64,000 bases of DNA from NCBI GenBank assembly GCA_905220665.1, contig CAJNAR010000177.1, forward strand, positions 248,001 to 312,000, read 5' to 3'. Shown here piece after piece: positions 21,002-33,180 of this stretch. Under the pieces are notes generated by a model that was not told the DNA's origin, made no database searches, and saw nothing but the letters and a program-made list of their open reading frames with translations. The DNA is from Albugo candida (lineage: Eukaryota; Oomycota; Peronosporomycetes; Albuginales; Albuginaceae). Made by a program: the position numbers and the translations under genes. Each line of letters starts with the position of its first letter. Position 1 is the first letter of the stretch.

Positions 21002-23132
21002 TTACAGCTTCATACAGTTGCTACTAAAGCATTGCTGTATGCTGTATGTGTGAACTGGGTCTGGAATTCTTCGATGTGATCGGTACTTTTTCATAGCATA
21101 TTCCGCGTCTCTTCCGATTAGATCTTTCCGATCCAAATTCATATAAAGGAAGCACTTTCTAGCATGGCGACGGATTGTTGCGAGCGAAACTGAGGCAAAC
21201 AAGTACTTACGTAACTGTCGCGACCAATCCTTTCCATGTGTAATCGCAATTTTTCCTTGCGTATCGTTTTGCTTCCGCCCAATAGTTTTCTATAAATATA
21301 AATCCGCAATGGAATTTGGTCTAAAATATGATGAGATGGCCCGACGCGGTGATTGTCCCTTCCAAAAAACTTTTTTTAGCTTTAAAGTCTGGCTGGTTCT
21401 GAATAACACTTCGGCCGCAGCAGCTACCTGTGTCACCACATTTACACCGGCAATCCAGAAGGTTTGTCGTCCAGAGGTTGCGTTTCTGCAGGACGATCTT
21501 TATGCCCTTTGGTTGCTCGGCAAGAGGATGATCTGCGGGAATACCATGGGTTGCGATGTCCCATCTCCAAACATTCCATTCAGCATTACCGGTTGCTTTC
21601 CTCCAGGTCCAAAATTCATCCGTTGAGATACGAGAGCATCTTCAGCAAATGCTGCGTGGCTAGTCGCTTTGTCGAAATCGAAGAGAGCTTTTGCATTGGG
21701 AAATTGCTTATCGAAAATGGGAATTGCAGCAACCCGGACTTGCTTATGAAGGTCTTCCGCAGTCCACCAACCATCATAGTTCTTGCCGGGATATGTGATT
21801 GTGCAGGCCTCTTATGGATGATTGCTGTGCTGAAGCTCCTTTTCATTGCTCAAATCTAGTCGACCCCAATGAATAAGATAGAAAATGTAAAATCTTGGTC
21901 AAAGTAATGAGCGAAACTCTAAAATAATAGACTTACCAACATCAGTCAGGAATTTGCTGCCATGTATCGATCTTCCAGCCCCTTCTTCCGCAGTGGCTGT
22001 TCGCCCATCAGGAAGCCATACCTTCTTCTGTCCATCATGGGTGACAAATGTGCTTTCATCATGCGTTACTAGGATTATGGCATCTCTGGCAGACCAAATC
22101 GCCGAATCCATTTCCGCCCAACAAATTCCGGCGTAAATGGCTCATAGATTCTCATTAGTTCCAAAAACTGAGTACGATATGCCACGAAATCTGCTCGTCC
22201 ATGGCCATGAACGTACATGTCTTTCTTAACTTCTGAATATCGTAGGCCAAGTAACTTCATCCAGCGGGTCACAGCGCTAAGGTGGTAGATGCGGTGGGAT
22301 CAATTTTTTGAAGTATTTGCTCGTTGACATGCTTGGTAAAATCCGTTGATACTATGCAGAATTTATTGTTTCGAAGGTAAAGCTGCACATCTGCAATGAC
22401 ATCTTCATTCTCTAATATACTGTTTGTTTTAACATGCTTTCCCTGCTTACTCTCGGTAATAAAAACAGTTTCAAGATATAAACGTCCCCAGCCACGAAGC
22501 ATCTCGGCAACCAACGCCCTTTTCCATTCTCCGCCGCAATTATTTGCGAGGCAGCAACTCTCTATTTTGCAATCACGATAGACCGTCAAAAAATAGAATT
22601 AAATTGCGCCAGAGAATGTGCAAATGAATTGACTATACCTCACTGCCGCAGAGTACAAGCCTGAAGTATCCTGCGATAGAGGCAAAACGCAGCCGCATAA
22701 TTTCCTCCTGTGATTCATTTTGTTTTCCCAGTTTCACAAGCGCTCTCTGTAGATTATTGTGAGAAGAAAGAGGTCTTTCATCTATCGAGTCCTCGCTTTC
22801 AAAATCTATAGGCTGACGCTGTGTGACTTTTGCCGTGAAGTATGTCTCTAGCTTTCTTGACCCAATAGCTGCTTTTTTCTGCGCTTCTCTTTTACGCCGC
22901 TTCCTTCTGTCGGAGTCTCCAAGGTACCGAGAAGGTCGTTCACAAGCAGACTCAATACTCACAATATTGGTGTCCGTTTGCTCATCCTCCAAAACCCTCG
23001 AATTCAATTTTTAAATCCGCCTTTATATCGCTCCTATTTTCGATAGTTGGACTTGAATTACTTCCGGCTTTTTCGTCTCATAAGCAGCGCGCATAGCTTT
23101 CAAGTGACGTTGCTGTTTTGATACTCGATGCA
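21002..23132 (-). pseudogene. DDE transposase (fungal/oomycete type, Tc1/mariner-related), frameshifted
   Basis: Read on the minus strand, the blocks fall in family order. The start MHRVSKQQRHLK is followed by an acidic/basic N-terminal region (to 22633). EWKRALVAEMLRGWGR follows, then VTRWMKLLGLRYSEVKKDMYVHGH (22272 onward), whose tail is ADFVAYR. The first catalytic Asp is in ILVTHDESTF (about 22060). The second Asp is in LFDFDKATSHAAF (about 21660). GIKIVLQKRNLW is followed by a cysteine-rich segment with CKCGDTGSCC (about 21440). The catalytic Glu is in FIENYWAEAKRYAR (about 21290). The C-terminal IRRHARKCF to YRSHRRIPD (21202-21060) follows. Stops or frame changes occur near 23035, 22250, 21890, 21510 and 21330. 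The catalytic triad is still readable, but no single frame covers it. Similar transposases are widespread in fungi. Confidence 0.8.
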
Positions 23133-23356
23133 TGCTGCTTAGATCAATGGGCTGGCAGAAAAAAAGAAATGTGTTTTGTTGTCAAATGAGCAGGATGGTT
23201 GGTATCAAGATTAAATGTGATTGGGGAAAAATCTGTTGGAATGGTATTGGGGAGTTTGAATTTACGCCAATTATATTCGTTGACGGTTTATGTTTGATGA
23301 TTCTTCAATTTTGGCCGCAAAAAATAAAATTAACAGGTTATAGATGAGTTGCACTA

Positions 23357-23358
23357 TA
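23357..23358. repeat. TA target duplication, right (TIR element)
   Basis: This is the partner of 20692-20693. Confidence 0.75.
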
Positions 23359-25010
23359 TACGTCATCAACATAAATATCTGTCGCAATCTGCATCTTTAC
23401 TTTTACATTGGCGGTATTCGTAGGAACCAGAGCAAGAAAAGCGAAGATGATGGCTAAACGATGTTCACGGAACATGTTAAGGGAAGATGTATTGCTGTTT
23501 CAAGAATGATTCAAAAATGATTCATGTATTCATTCAAATCAGCTATATTCTAGCTTGGACTACTGATTATGTCGTTTTCTTACTTCTATGGAAAAAGAAG
23601 GCCAAGTTAATGTGTTCCCTCTCTGGAATCTCACACGGGAGGTTAATACCAACGCCGCCTACACTGAGGCTATGAAAGCACAAGTTGGAAGAACAGAGAC
23701 GAATGATGTTGAAAATTTGTAATGCTGACATTCTTTTCTTATATACGAACTAAACCTCTTCTTGTGGTAATACAACACGTAGGACGTATTCGTACATAAG
23801 AGCGGTAAAAATACTCGTCAGATGTACACAATACGTGTTGGAATCTCGAAATGGCTTAGTTTATCAGGTAATGCTCGTTTCTTTGATCATACGAACTTGT
23901 CGATCCGGCTTTCGAAGACTATCTGATCAAGTACTATTCCGTAAAAAATCGGAGACGCGGCGAACGAGAAATCTCCCAATGTAGCTTTCAAGTAGGCTAA
24001 CAATAGAAATCAATAAGCAGTGACTCGACCAAATGCATGCAAGTTAGGTCTGCACTTATTTTTACCCTGCAGACGCCACTACTATATTGAAAGCGGTCGA
24101 AAATGCGGAAGATGTTGAAGAATTAAGACAATATTTGCGCCGTTGAGCGTGCAGAGAATTCGTATCAAAACACCGGCACTCTTGAGCATAACTAGACACC
24201 TTCAGCGCAAATTGTTGGTGGGTTCTCCACCCAGTGAGTGGCTAGAAAGCTGCTTCGATTCGGATTAGGATGGAGTGATAAGCACTCACGATTCCTCGTC
24301 GATCTCACGAGCGATCTTCATCTTCTACTTTAGGCGATACGCGACGTCTCATCATTGTCTTGCTTAATATCGCATATTTTTGAAAGCTCTTTAAATGGAA
24401 AGTACGTTGCAAATGAAGAAATCCTTAAAATTAAAAGATTTGCGGATTGAAGGCTTGTTGACAAGCGTTCTACTGTAAGTCAAATTTTTTGCGTGTTCTG
24501 AACTTCGAAGAAGAGATTTCGCAGAGATTGATCAGGCACCTGGCGTTTAGAATAGACCATTCAGTATAATTGAGAAATGTCGAGGTATAGAGTTGAGAAA
24601 ATAGGAGTACGTATCAGCTGATCTAGACCGCTGAAAGCAATTGGTTCCTTGTCCTCATTAGGAGTTTGAGGCGAAGATCAGGAAATGGTGTTTCTGCGGT
24701 GAGCCTTGATAAATGATGATTTTCACGGACTTCATTCTTCACGTTTGGATATCTGTTGACCCGTATTACTGCTCCTTTCTACATCGTTGAATTCGCCCTC
24801 AATCCTTCCAGGTGTAGCAAGTAGGTCTGATTTATCCTCATCAAGTGGATCAGCTTCGCTTTTATTGAGCCCAACATCCCAAACATAGACGCCAAAGCCC
24901 GATGCAAGTGATTGCTAAAATTCAACCTGCTTGGAAAGTATACAACGTGGAGCAACTACTGCGATCTTTCAAGCTGTTTCGACTATAAACAACACTTTAT
25001 CTTTTTAGAG

Positions 25011-26929
25011 AACCATTAACTGCTGGCGTCATTGTCAACTTTGATAAGTAAGGGTGGACTGAGTAATAATCAGGAGTCTCGCAATGGTGATTTACCAGTT
25101 TTACCAGCTTAATCAACTCGAGCTAAGGTAACAAGTGGCTAATTTCAATTTCTGATATGGAAAAAGTATGTATCTACTTTGATGGTGTTGAGGTGTAACG
25201 TTATTGCTACTCCTCAATCAGCCATCTTTTTATGTTAAAAAGATTTTCAACAAAAAGACTCTTTGATTTCAAATGACTTTGCCTTCCTCTTGTCGCTATT
25301 CGATTGCCTTTTCATTTTCATATTCTTTACGTATCATAGCTTTCTCAGAAAAGCGTCATTTTCTAAAATCGTGGAATAGCTATTATTCAATATTGCGCAT
25401 GTATCTCTTGGAAAGATTATTATGGTGTTCCTCCGCCAGCAAAATCTTTTGAAGCGTTTTTTACGGATGTGCATTTCTTATCAACATCAAGCGTTGGGAC
25501 GAGATCCCCGTCTAAATACGAAGCCCAAATTAATCGAAACATTCTATTTTGACATGAATGAGGCTGCGCCTTCTACTGATCTTGTCTGATATAAACCGAA
25601 AGGTATCCTGTCTTCCATCAGTGCAATACACGATCAGCTATTTTCAATCGACGTTTACGACAAAATAAACGTATTCCTGATTATAGCGCTTAGGATAACT
25701 AGAAGTTTCCGATAATGAATGAATCGTTCAGTCTTAAAAGAATCCTCAGGCCCACTTGGTGCTAATCACTATCTTTACTTGGCGCTAATCACTTTCTTAT
25801 CATCTTTCTTCATCTTAAACTCTGTATATCGTTTCTTCGGATCTACAATGTATCATCACTCTCACCCTTCGCTACTGTAGCATCTCTTAATAAGATTGCA
25901 CTATCATAAGGAGATGCTGCATCTAGGAGAATTTGCTTCACAAGAGAACAAGTACTTATTACCTGTGAAGGAAATCCAAGTATGCCAAAGCAATTCACCA
26001 GAGCCTACGATTTGGAAGATAGTCAACATATCGATGCATGAAAACAACTCGACGGTATTATCCAAAGCAATGTGCTCATCCGAAAACACTTAATGTGCTG
26101 TATTCGAACGAACCTGCCAAAGAAGTTTTTAAGGCAATCGTTTGAGACGCTTCAGTATAATGTACGCTTATGTAATCAATATTCTTGTACGTACGAGAAG
26201 TATCTCGATCAAGCTATCCAGTTTCAATACCTACGAAAAAATGTCGGGCGTATCAAATAGTATTTTTCAGTGCACCGTAACGCGAATTATCAATTTTGAA
26301 TAGTGTAGGAGTGTGGGCTTCAAGTGCTTGTTGGTGTAGATATTGTTGCATCTGAGATCCTAGTATCTATAGTGTGAGCAATGCGTTAGATCAAAACTTC
26401 ATCAAATTTGCTCAGTTTCGCCACCTGATTCTTCTTAGATTTAGGTATTGCGGCGCCCAACCATAAATAATCTGAACATGATTAGTTCGACCGCAATATC
26501 CGCTTGTTTTCACAGCAACAATTCAATCCCGGACAAGAACGGTCTACCTGAACAAATAAAGACGTGAAGTGCATACAAACAGCTTCATGTAGTTACTCCT
26601 TTCTGTCCTTCGGGGATAGAATTATTGCCCTAGCTGTCAATATTGAAAGTATTTGATATGCACTTGTTGCAATAGAGGTCGAAGTAAAAGTAAACAACAT
26701 TTAGTATTAACCTGGGTTGTCAACACTACAGCATGCATGTCAACGGCATTACAGACTTGACTATGTCACGTTCCTCAAGATATTAGTCTGGTCGCACGTG
26801 GTGATTGTCTCTCTTCGTACCATCTGTCATGTTGTCACCAAACAGCCCTTCCGATGAGTTTGGACTTTACCTGTAATGGGTCTCGCAGTTGCAGCTCAGT
26901 TGAAGGCGTCTAGACTAGTAGCATTGAAT
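25011..26929. other. Intergenic, no gene recognised
   Basis: Short frames only (25896-26093 plus and 26072-26260 plus overlap and could be a decayed coding fragment, unrecognised). Around 26575-26650 the sequence resembles a scrambled fragment of the block-A 3' flank seen at 19861-19930, with an ACAGCTTCAT segment also seen at 21005. Confidence 0.4.
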
Positions 26930-28485
26930 TGGTGACTTCTCTAGTTGCCAATGCAATCTTAAATAACATATATACATATAAGAAACGTTTCGTGGAAATA
27001 TCTGTGAGAATTGATAATATGTCGTCTCGTTGATAATCCTGTACTGCGGTAGCCTCAGTCACCTTGATACGAGGCTGTGTCCAGCTTGTATATGCTGTAA
27101 ACTTATGAAGCTGTAAAGTTGTAGTTGTAAATTGTCCAAATTGGTTTGGGCCACACTAGCTCCAACGCAGCCATCCAACTAGGACTATGATCCGAGTTGC
27201 ACTTGCATTTTGACTTGTCTGTGCCGTACCCGCAGCAATGATCTTCGACTTCTGTAAAATCCACCGAATGATCCTTGCGTTGCGAGTTGACCCAGCACCT
27301 TTGCAAGCCGAATGCATTCGTGTTGGTCGTAACACTGTCTTCGATAGTACCGAACCTGCGCACTAAACGTAGTGTAGATCACGGAAAGTGCTGGAATTGT
27401 TGGAGTTGCTTATCGCTGATCGAAAAGACGACTATTCTGATCGGTCCAGACGAAGTGCAACGTCACCGCTTGCAATGCAAGCCATAATTCCTATATAATT
27501 TTTTGATAGCCTTTCCAACACTACCCTACTGTTGGTACGAGTGCACATGCAATATGCGTCGAACGTGGTCGGGATGAGAAAACTGATCCCAATTAGGGAG
27601 TAACTCCCTTCATACAGGCAACATCCGAAAGGTTAGACGAAACAGGAAATTTTAGAAAAGCGGTAAGACTCGTTTTCGAAGATACCCTGATGTAGACATA
27701 AAAGTTCCAACTCGTTCTGTTTCTAGTGCATCCAATCTCTCTCGTGATGAACAATGTGTCAACATCGTATGCCTCCTGGTTGGTTTGGGGTTTTCCAAAG
27801 TATCCGTGAGAGTTAAGAGCGTGGATAAGATGAAAACAATGCTTCATCACCTTGCTTTATACTCCCATAAAAAGCGATCTGCCATTTGTGTTTGATTGGA
27901 TCCAAGTGATGGGACCAATCGTCGAGTGAAGACGCTGTAGTATATGAGTGACTTCATTGTAAAGTCGCCTCAGAAACTTTTCTTGAGCCATATCCGATGC
28001 ATTTATCTCTTCGTAGTTGTAATAGTTGGCGACGAAGTCTTCCTTCGTTGGCCACGTGTCGCTGTCTCGAAAAAAGTCTTGAAGACTGCGAATCTCGAAA
28101 AGTGTAGCAAACGATTTCCGAAATGCTCGATGTGGCTCATCTACCACACCAAGATTGAGTCAAACGTTTTGAGTACTCGTACTACGAGTAGCAGCTTCGT
28201 AATGTAATACTTGGTCGCAGTAAAACCACATCGTTTGTTACATGTAGTACTGACGGCGTTGTTGAACATTCAAATCGGGTATTGTAATGCTATAATCTGT
28301 CTGATGTCAAATTTTAAATTTGTGTTCCACCAAGAATATGTTCTCTCCCATTGAACCAGATTCCCATGTCGTTGTGGTGCGATGCTGGATATATCCGTCG
28401 GCTTAAGTGGTTCAAAGGAAGGTTGAACAAGCAGTATCAATTCCGTCGAATCAGTTGTCCAATTTGCATGAAAAATTGTTGACGC
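26930..28485 (-). mobile_element. LINE copy 2, 3' part
   Basis: This minus-strand sequence is collinear with 8410-10140 of LINE copy 1. It includes the arginine-rich C-terminal tail (27382-27185, ending MQVQLGS as at 8731). Its 3' end starts with the shared GACTTCTCTAGTTGCC segment. A deletion removes much of the zinc segment near 27600. The copy is interrupted at GACGC (28481-28485) by Copia-2 and resumes at 33411. Confidence 0.85.
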
Positions 28486-28714
28486 TGTTGAAAATGCCGC
28501 ACAGAATGTAAAGTTGCTTCACTGAAAGGAGGGTAAATAGAAGTACTTATATTATGTATGACCGTTAGTATCTCTTCCTACGGCCTTACTCAATTACAAA
28601 ACCACCGCATCGGGAAAGTCCATAACGGAAGGTATACTAAACCATTATTTAGATCCTGTATCGTTCTCCCAAAACGTCCCAAAGATGGCAATGTGAAGTC
28701 GTTACTTTTCAACA
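28486..28714 (-). repeat. Copia-2 3' LTR
   Basis: This 229-bp LTR matches 33181-33410 with scattered differences. AGGAAGGAG (minus strand) just outside its start is the polypurine tract. Confidence 0.92.
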
Positions 28715-28799
28715 CTCCTTCCTGACGGCGCCGTGTGTTTGTTACCTCAATCATGTTCTGATCCTTGATAGTTTCACGTATCAGTGGATATAGTACCAT

Positions 28800-29610
28800 C
28801 AATTGTTGTAGTCGAACAGCGCTATATGCCTTCGTAAGAAAATCAGCCGCCATCTATTCGGTCTGCATATAACAGAGCTTTGTAATGCCCTGTTTGGCAC
28901 AATCTTTGATGAACTTGAGCTTAATGTCGATGTGCTTCGCTCGCGTCAAATTTTCTTCGTTTTCCATCTGGCTGATAGCTGCTTGATTGTCTATCTCCAT
29001 CCGAAAAGGTATTCCACATTTATCCCAAATGCAACAATTATCTCGCGTAGTCCGAGGAGCTCTTGAACGGCATGTGAAGCCGACGTGAACTCCGCTTCCA
29101 TAGTCGATTGATATGATGATGCTTGCGGCACGTCCAGCCTACTATGATGTCACCCACACGAAAGATCGCTCTGCTTACCGACTTGCGGCTAATATTTACC
29201 TTTAAATGCCTCCATTGCTTGCTCTTGAAAGTTGCACAATAGTGATTTGCTGAACCTGTTTCTGTTCAAGCTAAACCTTGACTTTCTTAGTTCCTTTCAG
29301 ATACCTGTCAATTCCTTGTACAATTGCCAGTCGCTCAGCGTAGGCGCATTGGATCGGCACGTATTTAGGTGCACACCATAAGCAATGTCCGGTCGTGTGC
29401 ATCGAGCCAACCATACGAGCGATCCCACGGTCGACTGAAACTATTTTAGCGATGCTGATCCGACTGGCCCATCCGCGGGTAGAATCGGGTCAGCTTCCCG
29501 CATGTTGGTATCATGATCGAACCCGACTGGTGTCGTTACGTGGTGCGAATCTTGCAGACCGAATTTTAATAATAGCTCGTCGATCATCGGTTCTTGGTCA
29601 ATTTTATAAC
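28800..29610 (-). pseudogene. Copia-2 RNase H region, heavily decayed
   Basis: Only patches are readable on the minus strand. They include the C-terminal MAADFLTKA box (about 28853-28827), which is the usual end of Copia RNase H (ADxLTKxL). Sequence around 28940-29140 resembles the KHIDIKLK and STMEAEFT blocks. Confidence 0.65.
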
Positions 29611-29614
29611 CAAA

Positions 29615-30287
29615 CTACAGAAAATAAATAAGTCGCATGCCTAGAAACTTGCTAACGACGCCCAGGTCCTTGATCTGGAGCGTTACCAATTTTTCAAACA
29701 AATCATCCACTCGAACCTTCGATGTTCCGGTCACAAGAAAATCGTCAACATATACTCCGACGACAGTATTTCCATCGTGATCCCCTTTGTAGTAGATACA
29801 TAAGTCTGTGACACATTGTGCGAATGCGACACCAAGTAGTTCTGAATGTAGAAGTTGCGTCCATAGTCGTCCAGCTTGTTTTAATTCATAAAGGCTGCGC
29901 TGAAGTCGACGCACCACTTTTTTTAAGTGCTGATCATCGCAACGCTGTAACTCAATCTCACTCACTTTCATACCTTGTGGAACATATAGGTGTATATCCA
30001 GATCCGTTTCGGTGGAGGCCTTGACATGCGCATTAGACACGTCCACATGACGCGCCGGTACACCCCATATCTCGGATAGTGCAAGGATAACCTTCCCAGT
30101 TGTCATGTCCATAACGGTGGCGAATGTTAGTGTATAGGTTTAACCAAACGACTGCCATTCCCGCATGCCACCATCCGTGCTTTGTAGCACTCGACTTTAC
30201 GTCAGCATCTGTTTTTGTTTTGTACACCCATTTTGTGTGAAGAGGGTGCATTTTTATCCGTGCACAGTACCATCTCCCACGTGCCAT
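29615..30287 (-). pseudogene. pol: Copia-2 reverse transcriptase
   Basis: The frame 30112-29615 contains SEIWGVPARHVDVSNAHVKA, YVPQGM, SLYELKQAGRLW and the catalytic VGVYVDDFLVTG. It then runs through LQIKDLGVVSKFLGM to a stop. The upstream part at 30287-30033 (HPLHTKWVYKTKTDAD) is in another frame. The YVDD box is intact, but the polymerase as a whole is not. Confidence 0.85.
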
Positions 30288-31462
30288 TGGCCTTTATTGA
30301 ATCTATCTCCTACTCAGCAGCGCGTTCCCACTCCACAAAATTGTCACTATTCATGGCTTCTCTCCGAGTTCCTGGATCCACATGATAAACAGCACCAATA
30401 ATGTCGCGTGGCGGGATCTCCGTTTCATTATATCTCGTCCTCATGGTCATTGCTGGTTGATCGACTGAAGCTCTCTACAGATTACTTCTTCTTCCGCTAC
30501 GCTTGCCGCCTTCTTGACCTATCCTGGTCCCACTCGTGGTTCCTCCCGATGTCCAACAACACCACTTGACTCTAGTAATGTGTCACCAGACGTACACGTT
30601 TCAAGTGTTGAGCCGACGTTATTGTAGACGGTATCAGCGGTACTCTCTTGTTAGCGTCTTCCGCGTTGTTTGCATTTATTTGACGAGCCATTTTGCGCGT
30701 TTGCATCCTCGCTGAGAGTCTCAATGTTTCTGGAATGTTGCGTTGTTCGCACAACACGATTCTTGGAAACAGCACCTTGTACCCTTTTATTTCGTCGCTC
30801 TTGCCAATAAGTAGGGCTTTTTTCCACGCGACTCGAGAGTCTTATTCTTCGGGTCCGGGTTTCGGTGCACGTGGAGCCAGAAATAAGAATATCCGTCAGC
30901 TTTGGGCTGGAACCCGTCAGAGCTTCAATCGACGAAGCGCGATTCTCATTTCCCTGCGTCAGGCTGCGGTTGATAATTTAGGACTCATCTTCTGCAGCGT
31001 CATCCCAAAATCTGAATAGAAGCCTTGATCCAAAAATCATGGAGCGCACCATGTACATTTTGATGCAGACGCTCAGCCTTCCCGTTCGACGCTTGATTCT
31101 CCTCTTCCGATACCTGACTCGCAATCCGGATTTTTCGCAAAAAGGGTGGACGACCCTGTACTTGACTCCACCATTGGTGTGTAGACAGTGGATCTTACAG
31201 TTGAAGCGCCTCTCAAAGTTTTCGAGAAAGTTCTCGAATGACTTGTTCGCCTTGTCCTTCGTTTTGCCAGAAACACACGGCAGTAGTTGCTTTTGTGATC
31301 CACGAAATTAATAAGGTACCTGTTTCCACACCTGTCGATTAGAGTGATTGGACCCTTGATATCGCTACAGATAACGCCACCTACTCGTTCAATAGAAGCA
31401 TTTATTCCAATGTCTTTGGTCGACTTATTATTGCGCGTCTGCTTGCCCTGTGCGCATGTTAT

Positions 31463-31972
31463 TCACGCTGGCCTTCCCTTATTTGTAAGAATTATGCCAC
31501 TCTCTGGGTCGTTTGCCATCCTCCCGATGGTGGCATAAGCCAGTTGTGCAAATCCCAAGTGAAAAACCAGTAGCCTTCCCACTTGTGTATCGTGAGTTGT
31601 TGAATTAACAGCTTGAGAGAGAGCTGCAAATGTGTAGTCTTCATCTTTCCTGGCACCAAGTCCAATTACATCCTCGGTCATAACACGTACCACCGATACG
31701 TTATTGTTTCCTTTGTCAAGATCGAAGATCTTGAAACCGTCGCGGGGTCGGACCATCGAGCGTGTACATCCATCAAAACGAAGATCATGACCTTTTTCTT
31801 CAATTTTTCCATTGAAAAGTATATTCCACGGAAGATCTGTCGAGTAGTGGACGTCGGTTAGCTTGATGCGACGAAGATCATCATCGACGCGTGCTATAAA
31901 ATCGGCGTTTCCCGTGAGCTTCAATTTTAGACTCTCTCCATTTGGAAGCAGGCACTCTTCATCAGTTTCCAT
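31463..31972 (-). pseudogene. pol: Copia-2 pre-integrase region
   Basis: This is homologous to the Copia-1 frame at 4935-5624. LTDVHYSTDLPWNILFNGKIEEKG is the counterpart of LSEVHYAENLADNIVSYGALEERG. It ends with a degraded zinc-binding segment in which the expected HxRLGH has become FHLGFAQLAY. The integrase core that should follow (31460-30300) is only traceable in fragments. Confidence 0.8.
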
Positions 31973-32024
31973 GGTATTGTGAAGTTGTGATCGTGTCGTG
32001 ATCAGATGACGACTCGATCCACTA

Positions 32025-32070
32025 TTCCAAATCCATTGGCATGTGGCGTCGACAATGTCTGTAACTGCCA
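32025..32070 (-). other. Copia-2 protease motif with catalytic Asp replaced
   Basis: On the minus strand the sequence reads CQWIWNSGSSRHLI. Copia-1 has SWILDSGSNVHLV at the corresponding place. The catalytic DSG is NSG here (GAT or GAC to AAT), which would inactivate an aspartic protease. Confidence 0.7.
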
Positions 32071-32133
32071 GTGCAGAATCCTTCTTGACTTCTTGCTTGC
32101 AGTCTCGTTTGTTATGACCTTATTTGCTTCACG

Positions 32134-33175
32134 TCACTCAACGTTAGTGCTTTTAACAGCGGCCACCGTCGCCTTGCTTCTGAGGCGAATGCTTGGGTAA
32201 TTTATCTGCGTAAGATGGACCAGCTCTTCCGCTTTTCGTAGGTAGTCTTCACGCTGATGATTTAGTCGTGCTAGTAGCACGCTCTGAAATTCACTCGAAG
32301 GACTATCAAATTTGATCGTGTGCACCGCCAACAGCATCACTTAACGCCGTCAGCTAAAGCATGTGGTCATTCCACGAAACATTCTCCCGTTTCTTCGATG
32401 CGAATAGCTTGAAAGCCTGCAACTTCGAAATTAGCGGACCAAACTTCGTGTTTATTCGGTTCATCGAGTACCACAAATGAGGATTCTCATTGTACCAGCT
32501 GTCGACTTGGCTATGGTAACGCTGTCTCGCTTTGCCAGTTAAGTGCCGACCTAGGAAATCCATCTTGATCTCTTCAGTCCGAAAGCACCCACTGAGTCTT
32601 TCGGAGATATTTATCTCGCGCAAGAACCTCTTACCCCAGGGTCCAAACCCTGCCCCGAGAGCTGGGTAAACTTCCTTGCCATCAAAATTCTCGATGGCAA
32701 GTTTCAGATCTCTTATCTTCCGCGGTCTTTGCGCCGCAAAATACGCCGTTGCTGGAATCAGTCTATATCCCGTGTCCCACGGCGGTTGGATAGGTGGGTC
32801 TTGCCTATCGTCTTTCCTTTCCATGCGCTGATGTACCTGTCTTGCAGCTAAGTGCCGCTCTGGATTTGGTATGACTTCGAATTCAAGCGAGGGATAACGT
32901 CATTTTCGGCCAAGTCCTGCGCGCGAATCCGTAAAAGCGCGAAAGCTGCTGCTGCCGACGGACACAACCGAAGCTTGGCCATCCTCGAATCTCCGAGCTT
33001 CAAGCCTGGTGAGGTGAGCTCTAATGTCATATTTTAGCTTAGTAACCACATCCAGCAGCCTTGCCATGTCCTCACCCGCACTTGAAACCGTACTGGCTTC
33101 ATCGTTGTGGGTGTGATTCGTGGCTGGCGCTTCGGCCTGATCTCGAGCAACTTGTTCGATAGGCGTTGGGCTCAT
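32134..33175 (-). pseudogene. gag: Copia-2 Gag
   Basis: It starts at ATG 33175 (MSPTPIEQ), inside the primer-binding-type sequence TTATGAGCCCA, exactly as in Copia-1 (MSPKH). The first frame stops at 32900. The capsid part continues at 32824-32354 (KIRDLKLAIENFDGKE, then GAGFGPWGKRFL) and at 32340-32134. At least three frames are used, so the gene is broken. Confidence 0.8.
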
Positions 33176-33180
33176 AAAGC

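Larger units (their letters stand above)
20694..23356 (-). mobile_element. 2.66-kb DNA transposon with ~28-bp TIRs and TA target site
   Basis: The left end reads CAGTGCATACCATCTATAAC. The right end read inward reads TAGTGCAACTCATCTATAAC. Both continue with related GT-containing, T-rich sequence, giving imperfect terminal inverted repeats of about 28 bp. The flanking TA duplication and the DDE transposase inside point to the IS630-Tc1-mariner superfamily. The ends were defined independently by the interrupted family-1 gene, which joins in frame when the element is removed. The transposase is frameshifted. Confidence 0.85.
20159..23475 (-). pseudogene. Family-1 secreted protein gene (copy 3), split by a TIR transposon
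   Basis: The gene starts at ATG 23475 (MFREHRLAIIFAFLALVP, aligned with the other two copies' signal region). It is intact in frame to the TA at 23357-23358, is interrupted by the element 20694-23356, and resumes at 20693. If the element is ignored, the junction reads VDDVYHYDS. Copy 1 has VNDKYHYDF at this position, so the empty site is exact. Further downstream, stops and frameshifts have accumulated. The cysteine motif near 20400-20460 (KCSGLFD, then KCSSKPG) contains a TGA at the second cysteine. The C-terminal block at 20353-20159 contains QECVKQF and MELKQDFYLEN, as in copy 1. It is dead by insertion and by later decay. Confidence 0.85.
19861..25010 (-). repeat. Segmental duplication block A, copy 3 (inverted)
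   Basis: This is the reverse complement of about 790-3270, interrupted by the TIR element at 20694-23356. 19861-20100 mirrors 3020-3270. 20159-20700 mirrors the 3' two-thirds of the family-1 gene. 23370-23475 mirrors its signal-peptide region, and 23740-25010 mirrors its 5' flank. Confidence 0.8.
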
